NCBI RefSeq assembly: GCF_001955535.1 | Contig: NZ_MPVN01000010.1 | Span: 41,519-105,518, forward strand | Source of the DNA: Paenibacillus sp. FSL H7-0326 | GTDB lineage: Bacteria; Bacillota; Bacilli; Paenibacillales; Paenibacillaceae | Direction: 5' to 3' | Length of the DNA stretch: 64,000 nucleotides | Shown: piece after piece, positions 40,451 through 49,722 of the stretch | Position numbering within the stretch: the stretch's first letter is position 1 | Layout of the letters: every line of letters starts with the position of its first letter | Notes under the pieces: generated by a model | Told to the model about the DNA's origin: nothing | What the model saw: only the letters and a program-made list of their open reading frames with translations | Databases searched by the model: none | Position numbers and translations under genes: made by a program

Positions 40451-43237
40451 TTGAGCTCACAACTTATCGGTGTTCCATTAGAAGGATTTGCAGAGTTTAG
40501 CAGAAAGGTCGCGGCAGAAGGTGCAGTATTGCTCAAGAACGATGGACAAGTGCTGCCTATACAGCGTTCCGAAAACGTTTCAGTTTTTGGACGTACTCAG
40601 GTAAATTACTATCGCAGCGGTACCGGATCAGGCGGCAGTGTCAATGTGGTATATACAACCAATCTGCTGGATGGCCTTCGCGCAAAGTCTCAAATCGAAA
40701 TTAATGAGGAGCTTGCAGCTACCTATGAAAAATGGATTGAACAAAATCCATTCGATAACGGCGGAGGCGGATGGGCAGCCGAACCTTGGCATCAGAAAGA
40801 AATGCCATTGACCGATGAATTGGTATCTGCGGCTAGAAACCAATCTGCAAAGGCAATTATTGTGATCGGGCGTACAGCTGGTGAGGATCAGGATAATGCG
40901 AACGAGCAGGGAAGCTATCAGCTGACAGATGATGAAAAAGCGATGCTGGCCATGGTAACGAAGTATTTTGAACAAACGATTGTCGTGCTTAATGTCTCCA
41001 ACATCATTGATATGAGCTGGCTGGACGATGCAAGTCATGTTCACCCTATATCGGCAGTGATCTATTCATGGCAGGGCGGAATGGAAGGCGGAAATGCGAT
41101 CGCCGATGTGCTGGCAGGGGATGTTACGCCGAGTGGTAAGCTGACCGATACGATTGCCTATTCGATTGAAGATTATCCTTCGACCCGTAATTACGGTCAT
41201 GAGTTTAAGAATCTGTACGAAGAAGATATCTACGTAGGCTATCGTTATTTCGAAACCTTCTGTCCGGATAAGGTGCAGTTTGCATTTGGATATGGATTGT
41301 CCTATACGACTTTTTCTATAGAGAATGAGGGAGCGACGAAGGGAAGCGAAGGCGGAGCCGAATTCATTGAATTGAAAGTCACTGTAACTAACACAGGCAG
41401 CGCTTATGCGGGCAAAGAGACTGTTCAAGTCTATTACGAAGCGCCTCAAGGGAAGCTGGGACAGCCTGTCCGAGCGCTTGCCGCTTTTGCCAAGACAAAG
41501 CTTCTTGAACCGGGTGAATCACAGCAGCTGACACTCCGCTTCTCCATTGACTCTATGGCTTCCTACGATGACAGCGGCGTAACAGGACACCCATCGGCTT
41601 ACGTACTGGAAGAAGGGGTGTATCGTTTCTATGTGGGCAGCAGCGTTAAACAGCTGGATGCGGTAACGGTAGACGGACAAGAAGGCTATATTCTTGAATC
41701 GCTTGTCGTCGTGGAGCAGCTGCAGGAGGCGATGGCGCCAACCGAAGGCTTCAAGCGGATGATGCCAGGTGCACGGCAAGCGGATGGCACCTATGAGCTG
41801 ACCGCAGCCGATGTTCCCACTCGCAAGATTTCTCTTGGAGAGCGAATTGAGAAGAATCTTCCACAGGCACTAGCACAGACGGGAGATCAAGGCTACAAGC
41901 TGAAAGATGTGCACGAGGGTAAAGTCAGCATAGAGCAATTTATTGCTCAGCTGAGCGACCAGGATCTGGCAGCTATCGTTCGGGGCGAGGGCATGAGCAG
42001 CCCGCTCGTTACGCCAGGGACGGCTTCGGCTTTTGGAGGAGTCAGCGACAGTCTGCTAGGCTTCGGTATTCCTGTAGGGTGTACAGCAGATGGCCCTTCC
42101 GGAATCCGGATGGACAGCGGGCAGCAAGCAACACAGGTGGCAATTGGCACACTGCTTGCAGCGACTTGGAATATTGATCTGGTCGAAGAGCTCTACGTGA
42201 TGGAAGGCAGAGAGCTGGTCCGTAACGAAATCGATACTCTGCTGGGGCCGGGCCTTAATATTCGCCGCAGTCCGTTGAACGGCCGGAACTTTGAGTATTT
42301 CTCCGAAGATCCACTGGTAACCGGTTTGTTTGCTGCAGCTTGTACGCGCGGAATCCGCAAGGGCGGCTCTTTTGCAACACTGAAGCACTTTGCCTGCAAT
42401 AATCAGGAGAAGTATCGTACCAAAGTCGATGCGGTCGTATCGGAGCGTGCTCTGCGTGAGATTTATCTGAAGGGCTTTGAAATGGCTGTAAAACAAGGTG
42501 GAGCGAACTCCATCATGACCTCATATAACCCCATTAATGGTCATTGGGCTGCGTCCAATTATGATCTGAACACGACGATTCTCCGCGGTGAATGGGGCTA
42601 TAAAGGGATCGTGATGACGGATTGGTGGGCCGTGATGAACGATTCGGCGAACGGCGGTCCAGCAGACCGTAAGAACACGAACTTTATGGTTCGCGCTCAA
42701 AACGATCTGTATATGGTGGTCAGCAACTATGGAGCGGAAACGAACGCGTATGGTGATAATACGATAGAATCCCTGGAGAACGGCACGCTCACGCGTGGGG
42801 AATTACAGCGTAATGCCATCAATATTTGTGAGTGGCTGATGCAGGCTCCGGTGTTCTCAAGAGACACCTTTATTAAGGAGAGCGTGGAACATTTCGAGGC
42901 GAGTGCATCCCTGCATCCCGAACAGGTGCAGACGGTAGCAGAGGAAGGTCAAGTGAAGATCGTGCCAGACAGTCCAGCGGTGATTAAAGTCGAAGCGCCG
43001 GGAGTGTACCGCATTTTTGCCAGTGTCATGTCTCCAGATGGCGAGCTTGCACAAAGTGCTTGTAACCTGATGCTGAACGGCCAAGTGGTCACTACGGTCC
43101 AAACGAACGGAACGGAAGGCAAATGGGTGAAGCTGAAGCAGATCAAGGTGGAGCTCGAAGCAGGGCTGTACGAAATGACGTTTGAGCATATCAAGCCAGG
43201 CATGCATATTGACCACATTGAATTCAAGCAAGTGTAA
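40451..43237 (+). CDS. Glycoside hydrolase family 3 enzyme with swapped domain order
   Basis: About 928 residues from TTG 40451, which has AGGAGGG six bases upstream; the frame extends to GTG 40391 without a ribosome binding site. The alpha/beta sandwich half comes first (AAEGAVLLKNDGQVLPI, then IVVLNVSNIIDMSW), followed by a fibronectin-III-like domain (about 305-400). The (beta/alpha)8 domain comes last (TADGPSGIRMD; LKHFACNNQEKYRTKVDA; KGIVMTDWW with the nucleophile Asp near residue 722). This reversed order is known from Ruminococcus albus-type beta-glucosidases. There is no signal peptide, so the enzyme is cytoplasmic. The last 140 residues form an extra beta domain. Confidence 0.9.
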   Translation: MSSQLIGVPLEGFAEFSRKVAAEGAVLLKNDGQVLPIQRSENVSVFGRTQVNYYRSGTGSGGSVNVVYTTNLLDGLRAKSQIEINEELAATYEKWIEQNPFDNGGGGWAAEPWHQKEMPLTDELVSAARNQSAKAIIVIGRTAGEDQDNANEQGSYQLTDDEKAMLAMVTKYFEQTIVVLNVSNIIDMSWLDDASHVHPISAVIYSWQGGMEGGNAIADVLAGDVTPSGKLTDTIAYSIEDYPSTRNYGHEFKNLYEEDIYVGYRYFETFCPDKVQFAFGYGLSYTTFSIENEGATKGSEGGAEFIELKVTVTNTGSAYAGKETVQVYYEAPQGKLGQPVRALAAFAKTKLLEPGESQQLTLRFSIDSMASYDDSGVTGHPSAYVLEEGVYRFYVGSSVKQLDAVTVDGQEGYILESLVVVEQLQEAMAPTEGFKRMMPGARQADGTYELTAADVPTRKISLGERIEKNLPQALAQTGDQGYKLKDVHEGKVSIEQFIAQLSDQDLAAIVRGEGMSSPLVTPGTASAFGGVSDSLLGFGIPVGCTADGPSGIRMDSGQQATQVAIGTLLAATWNIDLVEELYVMEGRELVRNEIDTLLGPGLNIRRSPLNGRNFEYFSEDPLVTGLFAAACTRGIRKGGSFATLKHFACNNQEKYRTKVDAVVSERALREIYLKGFEMAVKQGGANSIMTSYNPINGHWAASNYDLNTTILRGEWGYKGIVMTDWWAVMNDSANGGPADRKNTNFMVRAQNDLYMVVSNYGAETNAYGDNTIESLENGTLTRGELQRNAINICEWLMQAPVFSRDTFIKESVEHFEASASLHPEQVQTVAEEGQVKIVPDSPAVIKVEAPGVYRIFASVMSPDGELAQSACNLMLNGQVVTTVQTNGTEGKWVKLKQIKVELEAGLYEMTFEHIKPGMHIDHIEFKQV

Positions 43238-43255
43238 TAAAAAAGATTTCACACA

Positions 43256-43282
43256 GGCCTCCGCGTTTGCGGGGGCTTTTTG
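43256..43282 (+). terminator. Terminator of the GH3 gene
   Basis: GCCTCCGC pairs with GCGGGGGC (one G-U) around a GTTT loop, followed by TTTTT. Confidence 0.88.
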
Positions 43283-43521
43283 CTTATTGGATTGCCCCGT
43301 ACAAGCTGAGCTGGCAGGATTATGCGTCTGATTCATATCGGTGGCATGAGTGCAGCGCAATAATTCACTTAATTCACAAGGATCTGTTACGGAATTCCAA
43401 CAAACGGACAAGTTCCATTGACCTTATCATTAGACCCGTTGTAAGATGTCCATGAATGCTGAATTGAGACGAGTTAATTACCCGTCTGACGCAGCATATA
43501 GCAGGAGAGGACAGGTGGATA

Positions 43522-43830
43522 ATGAACAAATCAAGCAAGAATGCAATGCGTTTTTTTAGTGTCGTCGGAATGATCGAGGGCATTTCCTTCATTTTATTGC
43601 TTGCGATTGCCATGCCTTTGAAATATGCATTTGATATTCCAGCAGCTGTAACCATTGTGGGGGGAGCACACGGATTTTTGTTTGTTCTCTACATCATCGC
43701 CATAGCGATAGCGGCATTTCTAAACCGCTGGTCGATCAAGATGGTGCTGGCTGCACTCGTCGCCTCCATCATACCTTTTGGACCTTTTATTATTGATCGC
43801 AGAATTCGCAGAAATTTGGCGGTTGCCTGA
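43522..43830 (+). CDS. DUF3817 membrane protein
   Basis: A 102-residue protein with three hydrophobic segments and the DUF3817 pattern: VVGMIEGISFILLL near the start, GGAHGFLFVLYII in the middle, and SIIPFGPFIIDRRIR at the end. AGGAGAGG precedes the ATG at some distance. The function of the family is unknown. It stands alone between terminators. Confidence 0.85.
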   Translation: MNKSSKNAMRFFSVVGMIEGISFILLLAIAMPLKYAFDIPAAVTIVGGAHGFLFVLYIIAIAIAAFLNRWSIKMVLAALVASIIPFGPFIIDRRIRRNLAVA

Positions 43831-43924
43831 TCGATTGCAAGCGACTGTAATTAGCTTTTAGGTAACGACAAATATATCAATAACATGCTAGCCGAAACGA
43901 TATAGGATATAAAAGAAGCAGTGA

Positions 43925-43957
43925 AGCTGTTGAGGTCATCTCAATGGCTTTTTTCTT
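43925..43957 (+). terminator. Terminator downstream of the DUF3817 gene
   Basis: AGCTGTTGAG pairs with CTCAATGGCT (two G-U pairs) around GTCAT, followed by TTTTTCTTTT. Confidence 0.82.
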
Positions 43958-44384
43958 TTGGTGAAATGAGAAAGAGTGGTGCTAGGGGTATTCAGAGTAA
44001 TGCGTGGTAGTCAGTTTACTTGGCAGAATAACAATACGGTACAGACTCAGATTTTATATGTAATTGTTTACATAAAAAACTTGAACTTTATCATTTTACA
44101 TCGATTATTGTCATTATTTCTCGGGAAATAAGCTTTGTAACTCGCTAATATACTCATTAATAATATGAAAAGAGAAGCTACTCATGAAGACTGGTTCTTT
44201 TTTTAGTAATGTCCTTGTGTCCTCTATCAAAATTATCTTTTCCAAAATCGCAGCTATTAGAATTAAGGTTAGACTTATGTATAACAATATGGAGTCCAGC
44301 TAGATAACGATATGGATATGTTCATCAGGTAAAAATAGGATATAGTAGAGAAATCAAGGATCATAGCATATGGAGGCATATCAG
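43958..44384 (+). other. A+T-rich gap before pcp
   Basis: No open frame with a ribosome binding site on either strand. The right end (44320-44350) has A+T-rich -10-like sequence that should hold the pcp promoter, but no clear -35 element can be named. Confidence 0.4.
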
Positions 44385-45032
44385 ATGGATAAAAAGGTGC
44401 TGTTAACTGGATTCGACCCTTTTGCGGGTGAACCGGTCAATCCTGCGCTAGAAGCTGTGAAGCGGCTGAATTGCAAGAAGACGAGCAATGTGAAATTGGT
44501 TGCTTATGAAATCCCGACCGTTTTTGCCAAGTCCATTCAGCATGTCATTTCCGCTATCGAAAAAGAGCAGCCCGATGTTGTCATCTGCATTGGACAGGCT
44601 GGCGGACGGACACAGATTACGCCGGAGCGCATCGCGATCAATGTAGATGATGCCCGGATACCAGACAATGAACAGCAGCAGCCGGTTGATGAGCCGATTG
44701 TACAGAGCGGGCCTGCCGCCTATTTCTCTACATTACCGATCAAAAAGATGGTAGAAGCGATGAGAGCAGCCGGCGTTCCTGCGGCCGTGTCCAATACAGC
44801 AGGTACTTTTGTATGCAATCATTTATTTTATGGCTTAATGCATTATTTGCAGTCCTACTCACCACATATTCGCGGCGGCTTCATTCATATCCCGTATCTT
44901 CCTGAGCAGACATTGAACTCGGGGGCCCCGAGCTTATGTCTTGATCACATTGTAAAAGGTCTTGAAATTGCTGCGATCACAGCTGCAAATGCCGAAGAGG
45001 ACATCAAGGTAATCGGTGGAGAGCTTCATTAG
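44385..45032 (+). CDS. pcp: Pyroglutamyl-peptidase I
   Basis: A 215-residue cysteine peptidase (C15) that removes N-terminal pyroglutamate. ATG 44385 is chosen since GGAGG lies 8 bp before it and inside the longer frame from 44370. Family landmarks are LTGFDPFAGEPVNPA at the start, GQAGGRTQITPERIAIN with the catalytic Glu, SNTAGTFVCNHLFYGL with the nucleophile Cys near residue 144, and GGFIHIPYLPEQ with the His. It is cytoplasmic and monocistronic. Confidence 0.95.
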   Translation: MDKKVLLTGFDPFAGEPVNPALEAVKRLNCKKTSNVKLVAYEIPTVFAKSIQHVISAIEKEQPDVVICIGQAGGRTQITPERIAINVDDARIPDNEQQQPVDEPIVQSGPAAYFSTLPIKKMVEAMRAAGVPAAVSNTAGTFVCNHLFYGLMHYLQSYSPHIRGGFIHIPYLPEQTLNSGAPSLCLDHIVKGLEIAAITAANAEEDIKVIGGELH

Positions 45033-45050
45033 CGTAAAAAGGAGCACCCA

Positions 45051-45081
45051 GCACAGGGTATTCGGTGTTATCCTGTGTTTT
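45051..45081 (+). terminator. Probable pcp terminator
   Basis: CACAGG pairs with CCTGTG around a 14-base loop, followed by a short T-run. It is moderate in strength and lies 30 bp before the next small gene. Confidence 0.55.
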
Positions 45082-45110
45082 CAAATACATATCTAGAGGA
45101 ATTAGACATC

Positions 45111-45272
45111 ATGGACAAACTTGGACTCATTTTGGCAGTGCTTGTATTTTTTATTATGATCAACTTCTTCTCCATTTGGTTTATCGGGAATTATTGGTCC
45201 GTATTTCTTATCGCTATTATTTGTATTGATTGGTTAATCAGGAAGTGTATAAGATATTATAAGAAGCTATAA
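45111..45272 (+). CDS. Small two-segment membrane protein
   Basis: 53 residues from ATG 45111, preceded by AGAGGAA. Hydrophobic segments at about residues 4-22 and 25-43 are followed by a basic tail (RKCIRYYKKL), giving an inside-positive orientation. No family is recognised. Confidence 0.5.
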   Translation: MDKLGLILAVLVFFIMINFFSIWFIGNYWSVFLIAIICIDWLIRKCIRYYKKL

Positions 45273-45357
45273 ATTACTCATTATTTCTTGGTCTGCCACT
45301 ACTCATCATACGTTTAATAACGTTCCCTGACCGCTTACTAAGGATGTATTCTCGTTG

Positions 45358-45391
45358 GAATCGTGCATGCAATAGCACGGTTCTTTTTTTT
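45358..45391 (+). terminator. Intrinsic terminator
   Basis: GAATCGTGC pairs with GCACGGTTC (one G-U) with an 8-base loop, then TTTTTTT. Confidence 0.88.
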
Positions 45392-45478
45392 ATAGATCGG
45401 AATTTGATTCACCGAAAACTTTTTATCGTGATCCCAGGGTATTATATATGACTGACATACAGAAAGGGGGGCCGCGCG

Positions 45479-46021
45479 TTGACACAAGAACTGATCAGGC
45501 AGCTCCAACAAGAGTATAGCGATGAATTATTCGAGCAGCTCTACAGAGTTTATGCTGACAAAGCGATACGCACGGCGACGGCCATAACGAGAAGCTCGGC
45601 AAGTGCAGCGGATGTTGTACAAGAAACATTTATGAGAGTATATCGGAATTTGAATACCTTTGATCTGAACAAACCCTTTGAACCCTGGTTTAATCGGATT
45701 TTGGTGAATGAATGCAACCGGTATTTGGAAAAGCATTCACGGCTGGTTCCGACAGAGCTTACGGATGAGCGCGTGCTGCCATCGCAGCATGACCGCTACA
45801 CCTTTGATGAGCACGGCGATATATACGACATGGTGCAGAGACTGGAGGATCAGCAGCGAATTCCGATCATTCTGAAATACGTAAATGATTACGCAGAGAA
45901 GGATATCGCAGAATTGCTGGATCTGAACGTAAACACCGTCAAATCGAGATTGTATAAAGCAAGACAGAAGCTGCAAGGCTGGCTGAGACTGAATGAAGGA
46001 GGAGAGCAGGATGGCTCATAA
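45479..46021 (+). CDS. ECF-type RNA polymerase sigma factor
   Basis: A 180-residue sigma-70 family protein starting at TTG after GAAAGGGGGG. Region 2 (about residues 15-85) includes ADVVQETFMRVYRNLNTF; region 4 (about 125-170) includes IILKYVNDYAEKDIAELLDL and the recognition helix NTVKSRLYKARQKL. No region 3 is present, which defines the ECF group. Its end overlaps the anti-sigma gene by 11 bp, the normal sigma/anti-sigma arrangement. Confidence 0.93.
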   Translation: MTQELIRQLQQEYSDELFEQLYRVYADKAIRTATAITRSSASAADVVQETFMRVYRNLNTFDLNKPFEPWFNRILVNECNRYLEKHSRLVPTELTDERVLPSQHDRYTFDEHGDIYDMVQRLEDQQRIPIILKYVNDYAEKDIAELLDLNVNTVKSRLYKARQKLQGWLRLNEGGEQDGS

Positions 46022-46823
46022 CGAAGAACGAGATCACCAGCTGGATCACCAGCTGAGGGACGGGCTGAAGGCAGGAACGGAAGAATCGGTACAGCAACAG
46101 GACAAGATATGGTCGGCCATCAAAGGGCAGATTCAGGAAGAGCGTCGACATAAGGATGCAGCAGGGGAGCAGTATTCTGCTAGGAGGAAACAGAAATCGA
46201 AGCGGAAGCGATGGATTATCCCGGTCGTGGCGGCTGCTTCCATCCTTATTGTCATGAGCTTGCCAACTGCGCCCGTACAGGCACTCGTCGAGCAAGTTAG
46301 GGAATGGTTCGCACCGGAGAAAACGGTGGAGACAGAGATTGAAGGCATGCCTTCCACAAGTGTTGATACGCTGCATGAAGGGACAGATCAGGAGTACGTC
46401 ATTTATTTTGATACCACGATGTATAAGATGATCCAAGAGGATGGAATGGACAAGATTGTACTCGCTGATCCGCCAGGAGAACCGTATCCAGAGGTGTCAA
46501 TGGAAATATACCAGGTAGCCATGCTCCCAGCGGATGCAGCCGCCGACATTGAAGCAGCCCTTGAGAAGGATTACTCCAAAGTACACGCTGCGGAAGCTAT
46601 TGAAACGCCGGTCACAGGCTGGGAAGTAAGAGCCATTGGCGGAACAGGTGGTTCGGAATGGAATGATCCAATTGTCAGGTATTATGTGTTCGACAATGAA
46701 AAAGGCGGCAGCTTTATTGTGAAGCAGAACTATTTCATGGAAGCAGCCGAGGGCTTCGGCTCACGACTGCAGCAGATGATGCTGGAGTTCCACATTCCAA
46801 ATGGAGCATCACAGACGCAATAG
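46011..46823 (+). CDS. Membrane anti-sigma factor
   Basis: A 270-residue protein from ATG 46011, preceded by AAGGAGGAG inside the sigma gene. The cytoplasmic part (residues 1-63) is charged and lacks the HxxxCxxC zinc motif. One TM segment follows (about 65-85, WIIPVVAAASILIVM), then an extracytoplasmic domain of about 185 residues. The start of that domain (LVEQVREWFAPE) resembles DUF4367/DUF4179-type anti-sigma proteins of Bacillales. It should hold the ECF sigma inactive until an envelope signal arrives. Confidence 0.85.
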   Translation: MAHNEERDHQLDHQLRDGLKAGTEESVQQQDKIWSAIKGQIQEERRHKDAAGEQYSARRKQKSKRKRWIIPVVAAASILIVMSLPTAPVQALVEQVREWFAPEKTVETEIEGMPSTSVDTLHEGTDQEYVIYFDTTMYKMIQEDGMDKIVLADPPGEPYPEVSMEIYQVAMLPADAAADIEAALEKDYSKVHAAEAIETPVTGWEVRAIGGTGGSEWNDPIVRYYVFDNEKGGSFIVKQNYFMEAAEGFGSRLQQMMLEFHIPNGASQTQ

Positions 46824-46842
46824 GTAAGATTACCTTATATGA

Positions 46843-46887
46843 AGAGAGCAGTTCTTGGTTTATAATGCCCGGACTGTTCTCTTTTTT
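46843..46887 (+). terminator. Terminator of the sigma/anti-sigma operon
   Basis: AGAGAGCAGT pairs with ACTGTTCTCT, followed by TTTTTT. Confidence 0.85.
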
Positions 46888-46903
46888 GTGTCGTCAAAAG
46901 ATT

Positions 46904-46934
46904 AAAGGGCCTGCTTATAGCGGCTCTTTTTTAT
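46904..46934 (+). terminator. Second tandem terminator
   Basis: AAAGGGCC-TGC pairs with GC-GGCTCTTT, then TTTTTA. Two terminators in a row isolate the sigma operon from the chemoreceptor gene. Confidence 0.75.
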
Positions 46935-47054
46935 TTTCATCCAGAGCTCCAACACCACTTTATACAATTAATGTCTGTATTTTCTTTCACATTATGCCGA
47001 AGTACTAGTAAGCGAATCAACTAATAGTTGATTAGAGATATGGAGGGAAAGATA

Positions 47055-47894
47055 ATGAATATTGTAGACGCGCTGATTAAGAGCATGCCGTTTATTAAAG
47101 AAGTTATCCGTGAGGATGTAGCTATAGCTATATTTGACCGTGAGAAGATATTGTATTGGTCTGACAGTGAATCTTTGAAGTTTGGATTTGAGGCAGGATA
47201 TCCTCTGGATGAGCATAATCGGAATTTCTCATTTTTCCCTAACGGCTATGTGAAAACGGTGGACCGGGTGGAATACTCCGGATACGAACACCCTTTTGAA
47301 GCGATGTTTCTGCCCATCAAGGACGAGAATGGAGAAATGCTGGCTGCACTCAGCGTAAACTACAGCCTGGAGAATCAGGAGATGCTGGAGAAATATATGG
47401 GGGAAACCGAGCACATTGCTGAACAGCTGCTCAGTGGTATTCAGCAAGTGGCTGCGCATTCCGAAGAATTGTCCGCCACCTCGGATGAGATTCTGAACAA
47501 CTCCAAAGAGGCGGTTAAGAAATCTGAGGCGGTCAACCATGTTACCGGTTTTATCCGTGAAATCTCGGAGCAGACGAATCTGCTGGGACTTAATGCGGCA
47601 ATTGAGGCGGCTCGGGTAGGTGAGGCAGGAGCGGGATTTGGTGTTGTTGCCAAGGAAGTCCGCAAGCTGTCGGTTGACACCAAAGAGGCAACGCATCAAA
47701 TTGAATCGTCCCTAGACAGTGTCCAGCAGTCCATTAAACAGATGGAGGAAGAGATTGGACAGATCGCCCATGCTTCACAGGATCAGGCGCAGCTGGTTAT
47801 GAACTTTATGACCGCAATCGAGCAGTTAAACGAAACAAGTCAAAACCTGCGCGGTTTTATCAATAAATTTATAACGTATGATCAGACCAAATAA
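47055..47894 (+). CDS. Soluble methyl-accepting chemotaxis-type protein
   Basis: A 279-residue protein from ATG 47055, preceded by GGAGGG. It has no membrane segment. Residues 1-115 form a PAS-like sensor (VAIAIFDREKILYWSDS; ALSVNYSLENQ). Residues 125-279 are a short MCP signalling domain with the conserved hairpin tip NLLGLNAAIEAARVGE near 180 and GFGVVAKEVRKLS. The coiled coil is shorter than in membrane receptors. It probably senses a cytoplasmic signal and signals to CheA. Confidence 0.9.
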   Translation: MNIVDALIKSMPFIKEVIREDVAIAIFDREKILYWSDSESLKFGFEAGYPLDEHNRNFSFFPNGYVKTVDRVEYSGYEHPFEAMFLPIKDENGEMLAALSVNYSLENQEMLEKYMGETEHIAEQLLSGIQQVAAHSEELSATSDEILNNSKEAVKKSEAVNHVTGFIREISEQTNLLGLNAAIEAARVGEAGAGFGVVAKEVRKLSVDTKEATHQIESSLDSVQQSIKQMEEEIGQIAHASQDQAQLVMNFMTAIEQLNETSQNLRGFINKFITYDQTK

Positions 47895-47928
47895 TCGATG
47901 CATACCTATACAACCTATGCACACCTCG

Positions 47929-47958
47929 AGCAGCTCACTAGAGCTGCTTTATTTTTTT
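47929..47958 (+). terminator. Terminator of the chemoreceptor gene
   Basis: AGCAGCTC-ACTA-GAGCTGCT followed by TTATTTTTTT. Confidence 0.9.
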
Positions 47959-48057
47959 GCCTAAATACCGATGGAAGAAAAAGAGGAAAATTAGACAAGA
48001 TAAAAAGACCATGGCTATAATGAGAGCACGATTTATGGGGTTGGGAGGTTACATATC

Positions 48058-49722
48058 ATGCAGGATACTTTACTGATGCTGCTGCAGCTATTAGAGCGGG
48101 CTGCATTGCTGCTCATGTGCCTGTTTGTGCTGATCCGGGTTCCCCGGTTCAGGACCTTTTTTCAGAACGGGGACAAGACATGGAAAGAGCTTACCATCGC
48201 CAGCCTGATCTTCAGTGGCTTTGCCTTGTTTGGTACATACAGCGGTATTAATGTTGAAGGCTCACTCGTCAATGTGCGGATTATTGCCATAATGTCTGGT
48301 GGGATATTATTTGGTCCGTGGGTGGGACTCGTTACGGGTGTCATATCGGGAATACACCGTTTCTTGATCGACATTGGCGGGGTTACCTCGGTCCCTTGTT
48401 TAATCACAAGCATTACAGCAGGGATTGTATCAGGGTACATATACAAGCTGAAGTCAGCCGAACAGAGGTGGAAAGCAGGTATTCTCGCAGGTATGGCCTG
48501 CGAAGCTTTAACCATGATCCTCATATTAGTGATGGCCGAGCCATCCTCATTAGGGATAGAGATCGTTTCCCGAATTGCTTTTCCAATGATTCTTAGCCAG
48601 GTCAGTGTGGGTCTTATTGTTCTGCTGGTTCAAAGCGTAGAAGGGGAGAAGGAGGTTGTAGCGGCTAAGCAGGCGAAGCTGTCACTTGATATTGCGAACA
48701 AGACGCTCCCCTATTTCCGAAGCATTAATCAGGAATCGCTGCATACGATCTGCCGGATTATTAAGGATGACATTGGTGCGGACGCGGTGGCGATCACGGA
48801 CAAGAAGCTGATTTTGGCATATGTCGGGGTTGGTGAAGAGCACTATCTGGAGCGTCATGAGATTATTAGTGAAGAGACGAAGAAGACGATCTCCAGCGGA
48901 CAAATTACGATTCGAAATAACGATACGGCGCATACGAATCCATTCATTAAGTCACTGATGATCATTCCGCTTCAAGAGAAGGGAGAGGTCACAGGGACAC
49001 TGAAAATTTATTATGCCAAGGCTCATAAGATTACAGATTCACTGCAAGCCCTCGCGATCGGTTTGTCGCAAATGATCTCGACCTTGATGGAAGTATCCAG
49101 GGTGGAAGGAATGAAAGAAATGGCGAACAAGGCGGAGCTGAAGGCACTGCAGACGAAGATCAATCCTCATTTTTTGTTCAATGCGCTGAATGCGATTGCC
49201 TCGTCGATTCGAATCAATCCGGATAAAGCGAGAGAGCTGATCGTGAATCTGTCGGGATATATGCGCTATAATCTGGAGCTTACGGATAAAATGATCGATA
49301 TTCATGCCGAGCTGCAGCAGGTACAGCAATATGTTGAGATTGAAAAAGCCCGCTTTGGTCAACGACTGAACGTGGTGTACGATATTGATGAAGTACACGT
49401 GCGAATCCCAAGTCTTATCATTCAGCCGCTGGTTGAGAATGCAATCAACCATGGGATACTGAAAACAAAAGGACCCGGAACGGTCACGATTGCTGTGAAG
49501 GAGCACGAAGGAAGAGTGAGAATTACCATTGCGGATACAGGGGTCGGCATTCCCGAGGAGATCATCGAGAAGGTGCAGGAAGGCAATATGCCTGAGCATC
49601 ACATCGGACTGTATAATGTGCATCAGCGTGTACAGCTCATTTACGGAGAGGGTTTGCATATCCGGCGGTTAGCTCAAGGCACCGAAATATTTTTTGATGT
49701 AAAAAAGGAGAAGCAGGCATGA
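48058..49722 (+). CDS. LytS/YpdA-type sensor histidine kinase
   Basis: A 554-residue protein with TTGGGAGG before the ATG. The N-terminal 190 residues form the 5TM-LYT receptor (NVRIIAIMSGGILFGPWVGL, then GVISGIHRF). A GAF-like region follows at about 215-345. The kinase domain has the phospho-acceptor His in NPHFLFNALNA near residue 370, QPLVENAINHG near 460, and DTGVGIP with GLYNVHQR in the ATP lid. E. coli YpdA/BtsS of this type sense pyruvate. It is paired with the LytTR regulator by a 4-bp overlap. Confidence 0.93.
   Translation: MQDTLLMLLQLLERAALLLMCLFVLIRVPRFRTFFQNGDKTWKELTIASLIFSGFALFGTYSGINVEGSLVNVRIIAIMSGGILFGPWVGLVTGVISGIHRFLIDIGGVTSVPCLITSITAGIVSGYIYKLKSAEQRWKAGILAGMACEALTMILILVMAEPSSLGIEIVSRIAFPMILSQVSVGLIVLLVQSVEGEKEVVAAKQAKLSLDIANKTLPYFRSINQESLHTICRIIKDDIGADAVAITDKKLILAYVGVGEEHYLERHEIISEETKKTISSGQITIRNNDTAHTNPFIKSLMIIPLQEKGEVTGTLKIYYAKAHKITDSLQALAIGLSQMISTLMEVSRVEGMKEMANKAELKALQTKINPHFLFNALNAIASSIRINPDKARELIVNLSGYMRYNLELTDKMIDIHAELQQVQQYVEIEKARFGQRLNVVYDIDEVHVRIPSLIIQPLVENAINHGILKTKGPGTVTIAVKEHEGRVRITIADTGVGIPEEIIEKVQEGNMPEHHIGLYNVHQRVQLIYGEGLHIRRLAQGTEIFFDVKKEKQA

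Noticed and set aside
45939..46436. 165-codon minus-strand ORF across the sigma/anti-sigma junction
   Set aside because: Antisense to two coupled, well-supported genes and without a ribosome binding site.
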